From NCBI RefSeq assembly GCF_037975245.1, contig NC_092563.1:6573501-6637500 (forward strand): a DNA stretch of 64,000 nucleotides. The letters are read 5' to 3'. The translations under genes and the position numbers were made by a program. This DNA is from Apostichopus japonicus. Taxonomy: Eukaryota > Echinodermata > Holothuroidea > Aspidochirotida > Stichopodidae. Position 1 is the stretch's first letter; every line of letters starts with the position of its first letter. The notes below the pieces were generated by a model. The model had not been told where the DNA came from and did no database searches. It saw only the letters and a list, made by a program, of their open reading frames with translations. Positions 11,125 to 24,600 of the stretch are shown piece after piece.

Positions 11125-12993
11125 TCAATATACAGGAGCAGGACTCTGAGTGGGAAGTAGTCCAAACCGTTTCTTGATCCTGACACGTTGCTTGGAATAC
11201 TTGTCATCAGGTGAGAACCGTGCTATAAGAACAAAGAGAATTGAAATGGGTGGAAGAGGTCAATCCGGCAAATTTTAACTGAATTTACAATGACTCCAGA
11301 ACAACTTATCTATAGTAACTTATTGTTAACTTTACATCTCACTGGAAGGAAGCAGGGGCAAAAGAGATTGTTTTTGCATGGACTATGTTTCCCAAGTTTT
11401 CATATTTAGAAATATCAGAATACTGCCAACATTTGTATTTGTTAACTTTGTAAGTTTCCTTCATCAAGATAAATTCTACCAGTAACCACCTACAGTATCT
11501 ACTGCGAGTATGTACCCTAAAACATGAAAGACTAAAATAAGAAAATGGGATTACACCATCTCATAAAAATTCATGGTCATGCCATTTTGCCTGTTTCTAA
11601 AAAAGACTTTCAATGCTACCATTAAGAAAGAATGCTCACGACTCTTACCTGGATGAGCACTCTGCGTTGGTCGACCATTAAGATCAAGTTTCTGTAGAGA
11701 ATACAAAAAAGATTGAGAAGATAAAGATGGTTTAACTTTTGTAACTGGTGTGACTTACAGTGACTATGATTAGATGCAGTGATAGGAATACATTTCTTCT
11801 CACTGTTGTAATTGAGGAATAGGCCTACCAGTATTTTAAGTTGTAAGTAGTACTGCACTTTAAAGTAAAATTAGTTTTTCTACTAAAACCATTTTGAAAT
11901 GTTTACACAGAGGATTATCCAGCAAGCCTGGGTACATGCTAAGCAGATTCTTAGCATACTTTTGCCATCATGTTTTCTTTTGTATAAGGAAAAACAATCA
12001 TTTCAATAGCATACTCCGAACTTGTTTTGCTAAGTTAAGCTTACTGGGAACTGAGAATTAAAAGTTATAGTACTACAATGAAGTAACTAGCCTGGTAAGG
12101 GGTGGTGTCCTAATTTTTGAGGTCCTCCCAACAATAACATGCAAGATGACCAGCATTTGTAGAAAGGATGGGAGAAAAGAATTAAGAAAGGCTGATCCTT
12201 ATTCAAGAAAAAAAATGTGTAACACATGACTTTGTGATGTCACTAATCATCCTTTGCGAGATGGACACCAGTCTATTGCAGAGTATTGATGTAGATGAAC
12301 ACAGTTTTGAAGGCTACAAACTTTGTCTCTTAATTATGAAATAAGTACTAAAACAACTAGGCTCTGACTCCGAGTCCTGTGTACAAATTGCTATGCATCT
12401 TTACAGTACACTTGTATACCAATATCCCCGTTTTGCATATTGCAAATAAATTTTTATATTGGGCTTACAAAAACTAAGCACTGTTTGTCAAGATCTCTAC
12501 TATCAGTATCAGTAATGTATCACTGTATCAGACAGTAGGCCTACCACCCAACTTAGGTCAGTATTCAATATCCTTTTTGTACTAGCGTACGCCCAAAGTA
12601 GGCCTGACACAACAGTGATACAGGTTTAAAACTATTTATGCTGATACAACTACACTAGGCCTAAGTCTAATAAACATGAAACTAAGTGAGATCTAGCCGT
12701 AGCAAGCAATCGCCACGCAGCTGTTGTGTATGGCATATCAGTTATCACTATCAATCACTATGTATCACTGTGTAGAGTCTAACTCTAAGCCTGATTTACA
12801 AAATTACAACTAACGCTACAGTAACAGGCGTAGCCTACATGCTAGGCTATGTCTAACTTTGCGAAATACATGTGGCTAAAAAACACAATTGAAAAAATAT
12901 CGTGAGACATATTGAATGTAAAATGACCAAGTAACTTACTTTCAAGGTATAAACCCGATTGCCTTCGTCATCTAAGAAGTACATGAGATACAT
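11125..12993 (-). CDS. NOP10: H/ACA ribonucleoprotein subunit NOP10
   Basis: Three minus-strand exons, 12993-12940, 11691-11649 and 11222-11125, join in phases 0 and 1 with consensus donors (GTAAGT, GTAAGA) and acceptors (CTACAG, TTATAG). They encode 64 residues, the same length as human NOP10. The product begins [18 protein letters not shown], continues [14 protein letters not shown] and ends [18 protein letters not shown]...PAPVY. It keeps the family landmarks Y-x-L-D-x-x-G-x-R-V-Y-T-L-K, [14 protein letters not shown] and the basic IKKRF tail. NOP10 binds the pseudouridine synthase dyskerin with NHP2 and GAR1 in nucleolar H/ACA snoRNPs and telomerase RNP. ATTAAA on the minus strand at 11090-11085 is a possible poly(A) signal only 35 bases after the stop. 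The first Met is used because the family N-terminus starts there; the second Met (codon 4) is internal. Confidence 0.95.
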
Positions 12994-13169
12994 TTTAAGT
13001 ATTGTTTTCGCAGGAATTCAGCTAAAACAATATCGGTATAACTGAGCGTAACACTATCACTGCACTGTAACAAAACATGTGGATATGTGTCTCCTGCGCT
13101 GCGTTTCGCTAATGTTAGGTTGTTGTATCTCATATTGATTGAGTAATACTATACTGTGTAGTTCACGTG

Positions 13170-13873
13170 GGGTACCGTTGTTTTCCGCACACGTTACTTT
13201 CCGCTGAAACAAAACGGTGTTTTCCGCAAACAAATTTGTCAGCGGAAAACAACGTTTTTTTTCAGCGGAAAGTAACGTTTTTTTTTGAAGGGACAGAATA
13301 ACTTGCTGAATTGATTAGGCACATGGAATGATTTAGGAAGGTGGAGAAGATTGGTAACTGTAACAGGATAAATCGGCCATGATTTTAGATGTAACTCGTA
13401 AGAAAGGTGGTGCAAAATGCGTGTTCGACTATTAAAACAGCCCTTACTTATACAGCCATTTCCAGCGAAAATCAAAGATACCGCCTTTTACAACTTTTTT
13501 TTTAAACTATCATTACGTGGACCGCAGTTTTAATACTTTATTAGATAGTCAATCCTTCATAACGCGGGTGTCCCTTTGCCCTTTTATCGGCCGACCACCA
13601 CATACTTCTTTAATAATCCCTAATTACACACCCCCAAGCCTCCTCTGTATTATAAGCAGCTTAACTTTTCTGACATGAACTCAGTCTAACCATCCTTTAT
13701 CGACGTTCTTTGATACTTGCTCATGTTATTTTAATCATCCTGCCTGAATTTGGTATCCTAAAATATGCGAAAAATATAGTATACAGGAAGGTGAAAAAAA
13801 GGTGTTTTCCGCAGAATTTTTTCAGCGGAAAGTAATCAGCGGAAAGTAACGTATGCGGAAAACAACTGAAACC
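13170..13873. mobile_element. 704-bp TIR element with 9-bp target duplication (MULE-like)
   Basis: Perfect 9-bp direct repeats GTTCACGTG flank it at 13161-13169 and 13874-13882. Inside them are inverted ends of roughly 37 bp containing GTTGTTTTCCGCA and CGTTACTTTCCGCTGA and their complements. TTTTCCGC and CAGCGGAAA motifs repeat several times in the terminal 120 bp on both sides, like subterminal transposase sites. A 9-bp duplication is typical of Mutator-like elements. No transposase ORF is seen. It lies 177 bp upstream of the NOP10 start codon. Confidence 0.85.
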
Positions 13874-14138
13874 GTTCACGTGTACAGACTAACACAGATT
13901 GATCGATGACATTCGATATTTGGCGGTATCATCCCTACGTGAGGAATCTTACACGTGTTGGTCTTATTGTACGCAATTATCCTGCGAAATATAATCTTCG
14001 ACAAACGAACGAAAGAGAAGATTGTTTGTCCCAAGAAAGCATTAATATAAATTAAACACAAAATATAATTTTTTTCCCCCGAGATCTTTACTATATTATT
14101 AGTATATATTTTATAAAGGCTGCCCTTTTGCCGAGCAA

Positions 14139-14211
14139 GCCCGGTTAGCTCAGTCGGTAGAGCATCAGACTTTTAATCTGAGGGTCATGGGTTCAAGTCC
14201 CATATCGGGCG
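14139..14211 (+). tRNA. tRNA-Lys (anticodon TTT)
   Basis: A complete 73-nt cloverleaf without an intron. The acceptor stem pairs GCCCGGT with ATCGGGC (one G-U pair) and the discriminator is G. The D arm holds TAGCTCAGTCGGTAGAGCA (A box) and the anticodon loop is CTTTTAA with TTT at 14172-14174 on a perfect 5-bp stem. The T arm has GGTTCAAGTCC (B box). TTTT at 14222-14225 serves as the Pol III terminator. CCA is not encoded, as usual in eukaryotes. It is a lone copy between NOP10 and NAE1. Confidence 0.97.
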
Positions 14212-16521
14212 CGACAACACCTTTTGCAATTTTCGTGATCTTTCTTATCTAATTTTCTTGCGAATTTCTGTGATTTTGTTACAAATTATGCACTAATAAA
14301 GTACTGTTCCTTTTATACTAGATATTATTTTTGTACACAAATACAGGTGTCGTTACACGTTAATTAGTAGTGCAAGAAATGAAACCAGCATGTCGTATTA
14401 TAATATATAATGTATAAAAAAGAAGAAGATCAATGAATAAATTTACTGTCACAAAACATTACATACATTAATAACAACATATGATTGGAGAACTTTTAGG
14501 TAATAATGTATCAAACGTTTAAGCAATATCTCTATCGATAGCTTGTGAATCTAACACATTTTATTTTCACTTACCATGCAACAACTCGGTTCGCAATATT
14601 TATATCCGTGAAATGGTCCGTAAACAGGAATTTCTATATGGGCTGGTGCGTTCACTAAAGGAGTGGCAGATTCGGACGTTATTGTATTCATCCTGGGGGG
14701 GGGGGGTCTCTTTGTAAATGTCAAGGTTGTCTTAACTTGGTGCTTTATTCCTAAAGTTTGACGCAGTAACTGTTGTTCCCTGCGACCCTTCTCTACCTTG
14801 CAAGGAAATGTGTACCGCCGTTCGAATTGAGAGAGGCTATACGCATCCGCCGCAACACCACCCCCAACCCCACCACCATCCTCTCCACACCAGCCTGATT
14901 ATAACCATGAAAGTGGGCAGTTATTTCCAGGACGCACTGAGGACTAGTATATATGTCATCGATATCAAACGATGCGAAAGTTCCCGTAATAGGCAAGACT
15001 TTAAGAAATGTATTTAGTGATGCAATATGTCACACCTTCCTCAAACAACTTCTGACTTATAAAGATCATGTCGATTTCAAATAAACTTGATTATCGTCCA
15101 AGCGGTAATCTTACAACTTTAGTAAATTATATGTTTACATATACCCAAATGTAGTTTTTTCAATAGACATTCCATCAATATCAAACAATGTTAGAGTGAT
15201 AGGCGAGATTTTGAACTATGCTTTTTCATTGCGTTCTTGCGAGGCTCACTGTTACCCGAGTCTGCCCTGCGCTCAGAATTGAGCTCGGGTAAAGTCTCGC
15301 AATCTTTCACGTGGGATGTGGTCGATCAGGATCGGATCTTTCAATCATTCTCCAGAGGTGAATTGAATTCGGGTAACACCCGCTGTGCGTAAATAATCAC
15401 GTTCCGCCAGCTTAACGTGACCTCGGCTTCCGGTTAAGTGTTATTATCTTTCGCTAAAATTGGCTAAATTCGCAAAATTCTAGAGCCTGCTTACGATCGT
15501 CTTTAAATTAGAGGCAAAGGCTTGGTTCAGCGGTTAGAGTGTCCGCCGCCACACAATCCTTAGGTTCCAGGAACAAAATTCGACCACGAGCCACATTCTC
15601 TTGACCTATTCAAAAATCGCAGCAGTGGTGAATGTGCGGAGTCTTCTGTGGATTTGGTATTTCTGGTTTGTGAACTTGGGAAAAGGGGTTTGTTTCTGTT
15701 CTTCACTTGGTTTCGAAACATGTTTTTTTTTATTTTACGTCATGGCTGCACTGCCATATATAATAATAATGAGTAACAACTTGCTATACGGTCACAGGTC
15801 AAAGAAACGAACACAAAGTGTCATTTACCTCACGCAGCATGTGTTGGATGAAGTTTTAGCCACCGCCAAATATGATTTGGATAAATAATCTCACGCATTA
15901 TTTTCTATTTTTAGCCACAAAAAAAAACTATGCCACCAAATATTGGGGGTGGGGAATATTAGATACTATCCCCCACCTAAAATATGGGGGGACATGTCCC
16001 CCCGCCCCCCCCCCCCCGTCATCGCCGCTCATGCATTGAACTATTGCTACGGCTAAAGGTGGTCCAAGTTTGACGTAAGTTGACGTATGGAACCAACACT
16101 CCAACAGTATTTTATTTCAAGGATGATAGTCAGGATTTGATAGATACAAGATACGTTTGATGCATGTGTATATACAAATGTTTACGAGTTTGAATGTATT
16201 TGTGCAATGATTAGTGGTGATATATATCTATATCAATGTAAATTAATTTTATGTATGTCAAGGAAGTCAGAATTGGCATGTATTTAGGTTTAGCTTGTTC
16301 CACAATCGTGTTTTTTGGGGGTGGGTGTGGGAGGGGGGGGGGGGGGTCCAGAATAGAAACCGTATGCTTATATTGGTTCCTCTTTCATCACATTATCATT
16401 ATGTAGACAGATCACATCTCTTTGATTCATCATATTAATATGCACCCTGCAAACTTTTCCCCTGCTATCTTTTGTCAAGTTGTTACAGGCTACTTTGGCC
16501 GTGATTATTTTCCTCTTTACG
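14212..16521. other. Spacer between tRNA-Lys and NAE1
   Basis: No supported gene. It holds several G/C runs (14695-14707, about 16005-16018, 16331-16346), a GGGGGGACATGTCCCCCC palindrome at about 15986-16003, an imperfect inverted pair GTTACCCGAG / CTCGGGTAA at about 15252-15297, and a TCAATATCAAAC-type direct repeat (about 14958 and 15177). The last hundred bases should contain the NAE1 promoter and leader, but no core element is distinctive. Confidence 0.55.
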
Positions 16522-19500
16522 ATGTCTTCACATCGCGGGAGTCCAGTTGTTGACAAAGAAAAGAAATACGATCGTCAATTAAGGTATAATCATCCTCAAA
16601 AAACATGAACACCGTACTGTATTCGTTATGGATGTAGATTTAAGTTAGAACCCTAACTTAGTCGATGCTATGCGCATCCCGTTATAAGATGATACCCGTT
16701 CTGCGAGACATCTATGAAAGGGTCGACCTAGTGACGCCTACTAGTACTACTGTACTACTAGTTACACTAGTTAGACATACTAGCTGCACATGATATGCGT
16801 CGTATGACCTTAAGGAAAAACGGCAATGTTGCATTCCGTTCGGGTTGATAGTTGAAGGTGGTAATCAAAATTTGTGAGAATGTTAATTAATCAGTGCTGT
16901 AACTACTGTAATTAGGGTGCATTCATCAAACCTGTCTAGGCAAGCTCTAAATTGTTACCTATTTATAATATATTGCATACTTTTCTTCTTGCTAAATGGA
17001 GACTCAAAGTAGCACAGAAATTGTGAATATTAAAAATCTGGTCAGGGAGTCAGTTTCATCCAGGGGCCTAACTTGCTACTGGTTCTAATTCAAGATCTCT
17101 GTGACTTTAACAACGTTAGGTCAGTTATTAATTATCCAGCTCTTTCTTATCTTGTTTTTCAGGCTCTGGGGGGATCATGGACAAGCTGCTTTAGAGGGAG
17201 CCAAAATTTGCCTAATCAATGCAGGTGCTCTTGGTACAGAAATTTTGAAGAACCTGTGCCTGCCAGGAGTAGGTGCTTTCACCATAGTTGATGGGAAGAG
17301 AGTCACTGGAGAAGATGTTGGTAACAAGTAAGCAACATCAAGGACTTTCAAGTGTTCCACATTCTTTTGTGGCAAATTGAAATATTCTTGGAGTCTTTAT
17401 TCACTAAGTTAACATTCCTATACCTATTGTTACTGGTGTATGCAGACTTCTAATGAAAAAATAAATAAATTAAAATTAGTCATGTTTATAATAAGTATAG
17501 TGATTATGGTTGCAAAGCCAACATTGATTGTTTTTGTGTTATTGGGAAACTGTTCTCGGCGGAGGATCGGCAGGTTCTGTCATGATGGGGGAAAATAAAT
17601 AACAAGCTTACAAATGAACAGGACACAAAGTTATATCATGGTCGCCATCTTTATTGAACTGTACTGAACGCCGTACATGACACAACATTGAGATCACATT
17701 GTAACAGAAACAATTATATTATGCTTCTTTTTTTTCTTTGTAAATGCAGTTTCTTCCTGGAGAGGAGTAGTATTGGTTGTTCCAGGGGCCAGGCTGCTAT
17801 GGAACTACTTACAGAAATGAACAGTGATGTTAAGGGTGACTATATTGAAGAGGTAGGCTCTATGACATCATTGAGATTCATTCACACTAAAAATTTTCAA
17901 TTTCAAATACTTTTTTCCTTTCACCTCTTTCAACTGATGGAGCACACCAAATATACCTTGTAGATTTCTGAAGGTTGATTGAAGCGAGTTGGGTGGAAAA
18001 GGGTAAAATCTGGAGGTGAAGTGTTGATACTTACCAGCCTGCTGAGTAAAGTGGGGGTGGTCGGAGAAGGGGGGGGGGGGAGGATGCCAGATAACTAGTT
18101 TTTATAACACCCAAACCAAGATGTTATGGTCTAGGTCTGTTACACACAGTCACTTTGCAGCAATGCTCTCACACCTGTTTCAAAACTATCCTAAGTTCAA
18201 AGTTCAGCATGTTTTAGATATTCGATCCAGAAAATTTTCGGGAAGCTGACCGGTCTCAGTGGGCAGAGCAACAGCACTAGCGAGGAGGGGGAGGGGGAGG
18301 GTTGCCAAAGAGGAGAAACCATGTTTACAGCAGTGATTCCACATAGGCTTGATGACACCAATGGTGGCACAATCAACTTGATGCAAGTCTTAAACAGATA
18401 AGTGGTCTCATTGTCTTTCAGACGGCTGATCAGATTTTGGAGACCAATCCGCAACTCTTCAAGTCCTTTAGCATGGTAATAGCCACAGAATTACTCGAGA
18501 GGTAGGTGACACCCTTCCTTTATAAATCTTGACCACTTATGGAATAGAGCCTTTGTTTGTAGAAAATAAGCTGAACCGAAATGTGATACATGTACTCTGA
18601 TACATGTAAGTATATTGGAATATTTATGAATGAAGACTCCAACATAGAACTAAAAGAGCTGTATTCTGTTTGATGAATGTTCCTGTTAATGTGTGTATTG
18701 GGGTGTTTAGAGAGGGTGTGCGCATGGAGCATCAGTAAGCTTTATCCCATCAACCCTCATTTTGCACCGAGCGATTGTATGTTACTTTAAGAAATGGTTG
18801 AATGTGTGAAGCCTATATCCCACTGTACCAGACTTCATAGCCAGAAGCTCTTATGTTGTTCAATGTACTTTTTGTTGCATCCTGTTTGCAAGGTAAGTGT
18901 TTGGGAAAACAGTGTAAGTAAATGATTAAGGAAACTTGCTCATCAGTTGATATCAGGTGCAATTATGGCTTAATCCTCTTGATGCAAGTTGAATAAGAAG
19001 GAGATTTGTGCATGGGGAGGAGGGGGGGGGCAGGGCCAAAGGCAGAGCAATTGAGGGATGTTTATAATAAAGATAAATTATGTTTAAGATTAATTTTTGC
19101 CTGTGATATGACTGTGTTTCTTTGTTTTCTGTGTTTATTCATAGAACTCTTCTTGATCTAGATAAACTACTCTGGGAGCACAATGTCCCACTCTTGGTTT
19201 GTCGAAGCTACGGCATGCTGGGATACATGAGACTAGTCATTCAAGAACATAGAGGTCAGTTATGAATAATTGGAGCCCAAATCAACAGAAACTGGCACCT
19301 CTGTTTGTACTTGTATGACCTTACTACCAAAGATATTTTGATTGGTTGGTGTGAAGCAATATAATGTAGACACATTTATGAATAAGTATTCCACTCATCT
19401 ACATTGTGAAAACCTTATCAAAATATTGCCTTTTTTTTCTTCAAGAGAGATATAAGTATCAACCAAAGTATTATTTGCCAAGTGAACCAGTCATTAAATG

Positions 19501-21630
19501 AAAAATACCTCAGTGGGTAGTCTATTTGTAGTATCTTTGTAAATCATTTCTTACAATTTCCATGACGCTTTAAGTCCTTTGTTATTTATATTGATCTATC
19601 GTCCCCCTTTGTTTTGTAGTGGTTGAGTCCCATCCAGACAATGCATTTGAAGACCTCAGACTCGACAGACCTTTCCCCGGTCTTGTGGAGATTGCAGACA
19701 AATTTGATTTAGACAAGATGACGAAGCAGGTACGGTATGACCTCTGGGGACAAATTTGTTTTTGCATTATCGCTAGATGAGACCTAAAGTATTCACTGAA
19801 AGATTTGAGGGTCATGGACACGAGGTCTTTCTGCTTCGGAAAGTACAATGTATGATTCGTGTCACAAGGAAACACATAGCATGTTTAGTGTTCTGAGTAT
19901 TGTAGCAAAGAAGAGAAAATTTAATTACACCAGTGAGTTAATGAAAAGGTACTAACCGTGTTTAGTGGTTAAACTAACATGGTGAGTATCTGGTAGTTGC
20001 ACCCCCCCCCCCAAAAAAAAAGAAGGTTGCCAACTCACCACCTCAAAAAAAATGGGAAAGAAAGTTTTACTACTGCAACAATGTTTTTCAATTAAGTTCA
20101 AGTTGAATGGAAAGCAATATATTTTATAGAAACTATTTTTTCATTCTTCTTATCTATATCTGAGACACCATCTGAATGCTGAACCTTGAGCTGGAATGGA
20201 AACTTTTTCAAATTTTGTTGCATGCATGTTGGAAGACATTTTGTTGAGGTTGGTCCTGGCATATATGGACATGCTTAAAAGTTGGGTTACTGATTGACTA
20301 ACAGTTTAGCTTTAGATGTTCTTGTGAATAGATGCAATCATTGAAAACCATTTCAAGTTCTACCATTTATAATTCCTGGTTCACAGGTTTCCCATTTGTT
20401 TTCTTCATCACCGGATGAAATTACTGAAGCTGTTGTAAGGTGAAGTTTGTCGTCCTCAGAGAGACCTGACCTTTGACCTGTTGTTATGTTTTTCTCCCAT
20501 TTTTTTTTTATTTTCTTTATTTTTCTGCCAACAGGAACACATGCACACACCATACCTGATTCTGCTTTACAAATTCCTGTGCAAGTGGAAGGATGAGGTA
20601 CGTTATAAGATCAGCCAGTTTTGTCTCGATCTCTCTCTCGATAGAAAAAAAGTTAGACAATTACGTATCAAATGATAGGAAATACCCAAAGATATTAATA
20701 AAACTTACCTTACAGTTGACCCTTAGGACAAAATTATCATCTGTGTTATGGCATATTGTTGCTAAAAAGGTAGTCTAGCTGAAATTGTTTCATTCAAATT
20801 TGAGTATTGATCAAAAGATAAGCCACCTTTTGTAAGAAAATTTGTTCATTTGTCATGACATGTTGAACCATCAGCATCCGCCCCCCCCCCCCAACCATTC
20901 CCAAGTTTGATTTCTTTAATGGGAGCCAGGCAATGGAAGCTGTTTGGTAATTTTTAACTTCTGCATTTGTTGTTGACTAGTTGCTTTTATTAAGCCATGA
21001 ATTATATACATATTAACATTATTGTATACACATTTAGCCAATTAAACCAATCTGCTTGTGCTGAATCAATTGCCTGCTCCCAATTAGCAAGTTTATTTCA
21101 ACTACAGACAAAATGTTGCATCGTACAACTTACATACTACGTTTCATTATATCATTTTCTAACTTCTGACGTTTATGCCTAATGTCATCATTTCTCTCCT
21201 GACTTTCGTTGAATAAAGTTGGAGAGGTTCTTATCTCTCTTTTAATGGTGAATGAGTTTGGTATGAAAATTTGATGCAGCCTTGTATGTATTTTTCTTGG
21301 TCTTCTTTTCAGCATTCAGACCAACTTCCTAAGAACTACAAAGAAAAGAACCTGTTCAAAGATACGTTACGGAGTGGAGTCTTGACGAACGAAGAGGGAG
21401 TTCCATTATTGGAAGAGAACTTTGACGAAGCAGTAACCGCTACAAACGCCGCCCTCGTGCCTTCACGTATTCCTTCGACAGTGCAAGAAATATTTAACGA
21501 TCCATGTTGCTCCAACCTGACATCACAGGTTTGGCATTAGTGATTGATTGTTCGTTTGTTCGTTCCTTTGTTCCTTAGTTCGTTCATCCATTCATTTATT
21601 CATTCAAGTTTCAAGGTTATTTTCCACTTT

Positions 21631-21668
<38 letters not shown>

Positions 21669-24600
21669 TAACAGCGCCAATGACTAGTTAACTCTAATTA
21701 CGATGAAATAACAATTAACAATAAACAAAGTTCAAAGTATGCTATAATGGAAGTGGAGGAACCAGAAGTAAGTCGAAACTTTTCGAGTCTGGACCCTTAA
21801 CAAAAAATAGAAAATTGCAAAAAACACATAAGTACAGAGAGAGTAAATAGATAAGGAAAAACAGAGAAAGGATATAAAGAGGAAGTGAAGAAAGAGATAA
21901 ACAAATCCATACAAAGAGACAACCTAACAAATCAGCGTGGGTGGTTTGTACTATTATTTAAAATTCATTCATTCACGAAAAACTGCCGAGTTTGTCCGTC
22001 CGTCCGTCCGTCCGTCCGTCCGTCATTCGTTCACACATGCATTAATTTATCTAATTCTGCAGATAGGCAATCAATTATTCATATTTTCATTCTTAGAGCC
22101 ACAATTTTTGGATCTTGGCCCACGCGATGAAGTTGTTTACTGAGAATGAGGGCGCCGGTACTTTACCTCTGAGGGGCAGCATACCAGACATGACAGCAGA
22201 TTCAAAGAGATATATACTTCTACAAAATGTGTAAGATAAATTTGCCTTTACCATATATCTAAACTGACCCTGTTATTAATTCAAAAACATCTCTGCCATA
22301 AGCCATCAATTGGTCATCACATGATCACCATGAGGTTCATATTTTGTCAAAGTTTGACTCATTCTAAATGCCCAAACAGCTTATCAACAGAGTTCAAACA
22401 ATCTGCTGTCCAAAGTTTGAGTGTAAATTAAAAACCATTTGGGTGTCAAGAATTAGTTCAGAGGCAATGGACAATGCCTGGCTGACCATTGTTCTTCTGA
22501 GCTGCTATTATATAATGCTATAAATATCATCATGCAGCCGTAGTTTAGTATAAATTTCAGCTCATGAAAGGCAAGCTTGGCCACACAGTTTGGGAGAGCC
22601 TAAGCTAGAGATCATAGCCAAAGGTGTCTAGTTGGGACCCCAAACAATATGTTATCAGACCCCCTGTTTGAAGTCTTCGTTTGTCCTCAAGTATTTTACA
22701 AAAGTGAGAATGCATTTATATTCTTTAAATATATATTTTCCATTCTAAAGATGCATTTCACTTTTGTATCAGATTTAGTTTGGAGAGGAAAAGGGTAATC
22801 CTGTGTCAGTTTGTTTTGCTTAAAGGGTGTGAAGACTTGCGCAAAAAGAAACGTCTTATGCCAGTAATTTGACCTAGTTTCGAATGAGGTGTAACAGAAG
22901 TGTTAAACACCACCATCGATCCCAGAAATTATATACACACACAGCTTGCTACCGTCGGTAATTAGACACTAGTGTACAGTCAGTACATTCAGCTGCGGTC
23001 AAAACCCACAGCACAGTATACAAACGATACAGCGATGGACATCTCAGGTCCAGCTAAAGATAACAATGTATCACGTTTCATTACTGTCTGCATTTTGTAG
23101 CGACACAAACAAAACATCACTTGCAAGCAACAGCAAGTTAACTTTTTCAAATGGCCCCACACGGTTTGGGGCGAGTCTTCAATGCCTTTAAACTAAGCTT
23201 GATGTTTTTTCTGTTCCATGCATTCAGGTACTTAGACCAAGCTAGACAAGATTCTGCAACAGTCTCTGGATATGTCCAGCAGTTATTAACGTCTCTCGGA
23301 AAGGTAAATCTATTTTGTGACAAGTCGTCTCTTGACATATACACCACCACACTATTAAAACCTGCCCCTTAATCCCAAGTTTCTATTAGATAACTTTCAT
23401 GAAGAATTGACACAGCTTGGAGTGCCCAGTCAATGCAAAAAATGATACGCATCAATAACGTTGAATTTATTTTTGAAGTCTGAATATATCGGGAAGCATT
23501 TTAGGAAATTCCCACTCAGCGTTCTGGAATTTTTCGCAACTTTTCTGGATATTAAATAGAGCTTACTGTCCCTGATGTGTGCTTGTTGCGGGTCCTGTAG
23601 GTAGTAAGAAATATTACTTTAAGGGATATCATATAAAACCTATATTGAGATAATGTTTAGTGCAAAATGCTCAACATTTTGGAAATTAAAAAACTTTAAA
23701 CAAAGAAATTTTATTAGAAATGAATATAATATCAAGTCAATGTATATCTCTGTTTATCTCCCACAGCCAACAGACAGCATATCTGAAACAGACATAAGAA
23801 TGTTTTGCAAAAACGCAAGTTTCTTACAGATCCTTCGGTGCCGCTCGTTAGCAGACGAACACAATAACGATAAAGCTAAAGTCTCTGACATTGGTAAGTT
23901 AACCTTGTCAGGATAAATGGATTCTTAAATGACAGCAAAATATCTCCTACCTTCAGATATGTTTCAATGGAAAACATTTTTTGTCAGTTCTTTCTGAATA
24001 GATGTTTAACAGATTGAAAGTATCAATTACTTTTGCAAAAGAACCAACAATTTTATGTTTAGAACTACCAGGAATCCCATAGCAGATGTACCTAGCCTAT
24101 TCACTTTACCCCTACCATGAACGAACTCCACTGGCTCCCGATACGTGAACGAATCAACTACAAACTACTTCTGATGTTGTTCAAATGGGTACTTCGCTCT
24201 AATTCATTGCTGATGTTACTCATCCCTAGAGTAAAAACCCGGACTTAAGGCTTGAGAACGTTAGCATCCAGTGCACCGTGCCTGTGGAACTCACTTCTAG
24301 AACATGTAAAACTGTGCAATACTGTGAACGGTTTCAAATCAGCTCTCAAAACGTATCTTTTCACCAAAACATATATGTTTATTATTGTTATTATCATTAT
24401 GTGAAGCGCTACAAGAATTATTTCATAGTTTGTTTGGCGCTATATAAAAATTATGTATTATTATGAATTGATAATGATTATTATTCTGTGTGTAAAGAAT
24501 TAGGGTTAATTGCTAGCTAACTGCACATCTGTTTTGAATGAAAGGAACAGAGTAAAAGAGGTAAATATGGATCATTGCAATAATAACCGCAGTGACTCTA

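Noticed and set aside
15511-15595. tRNA-like segment with an A box (TGGTTCAGCGGTTAGAGTG)
   Set aside because: The B box is degenerate and no cloverleaf forms. At best it is a decayed tRNA-derived SINE head.
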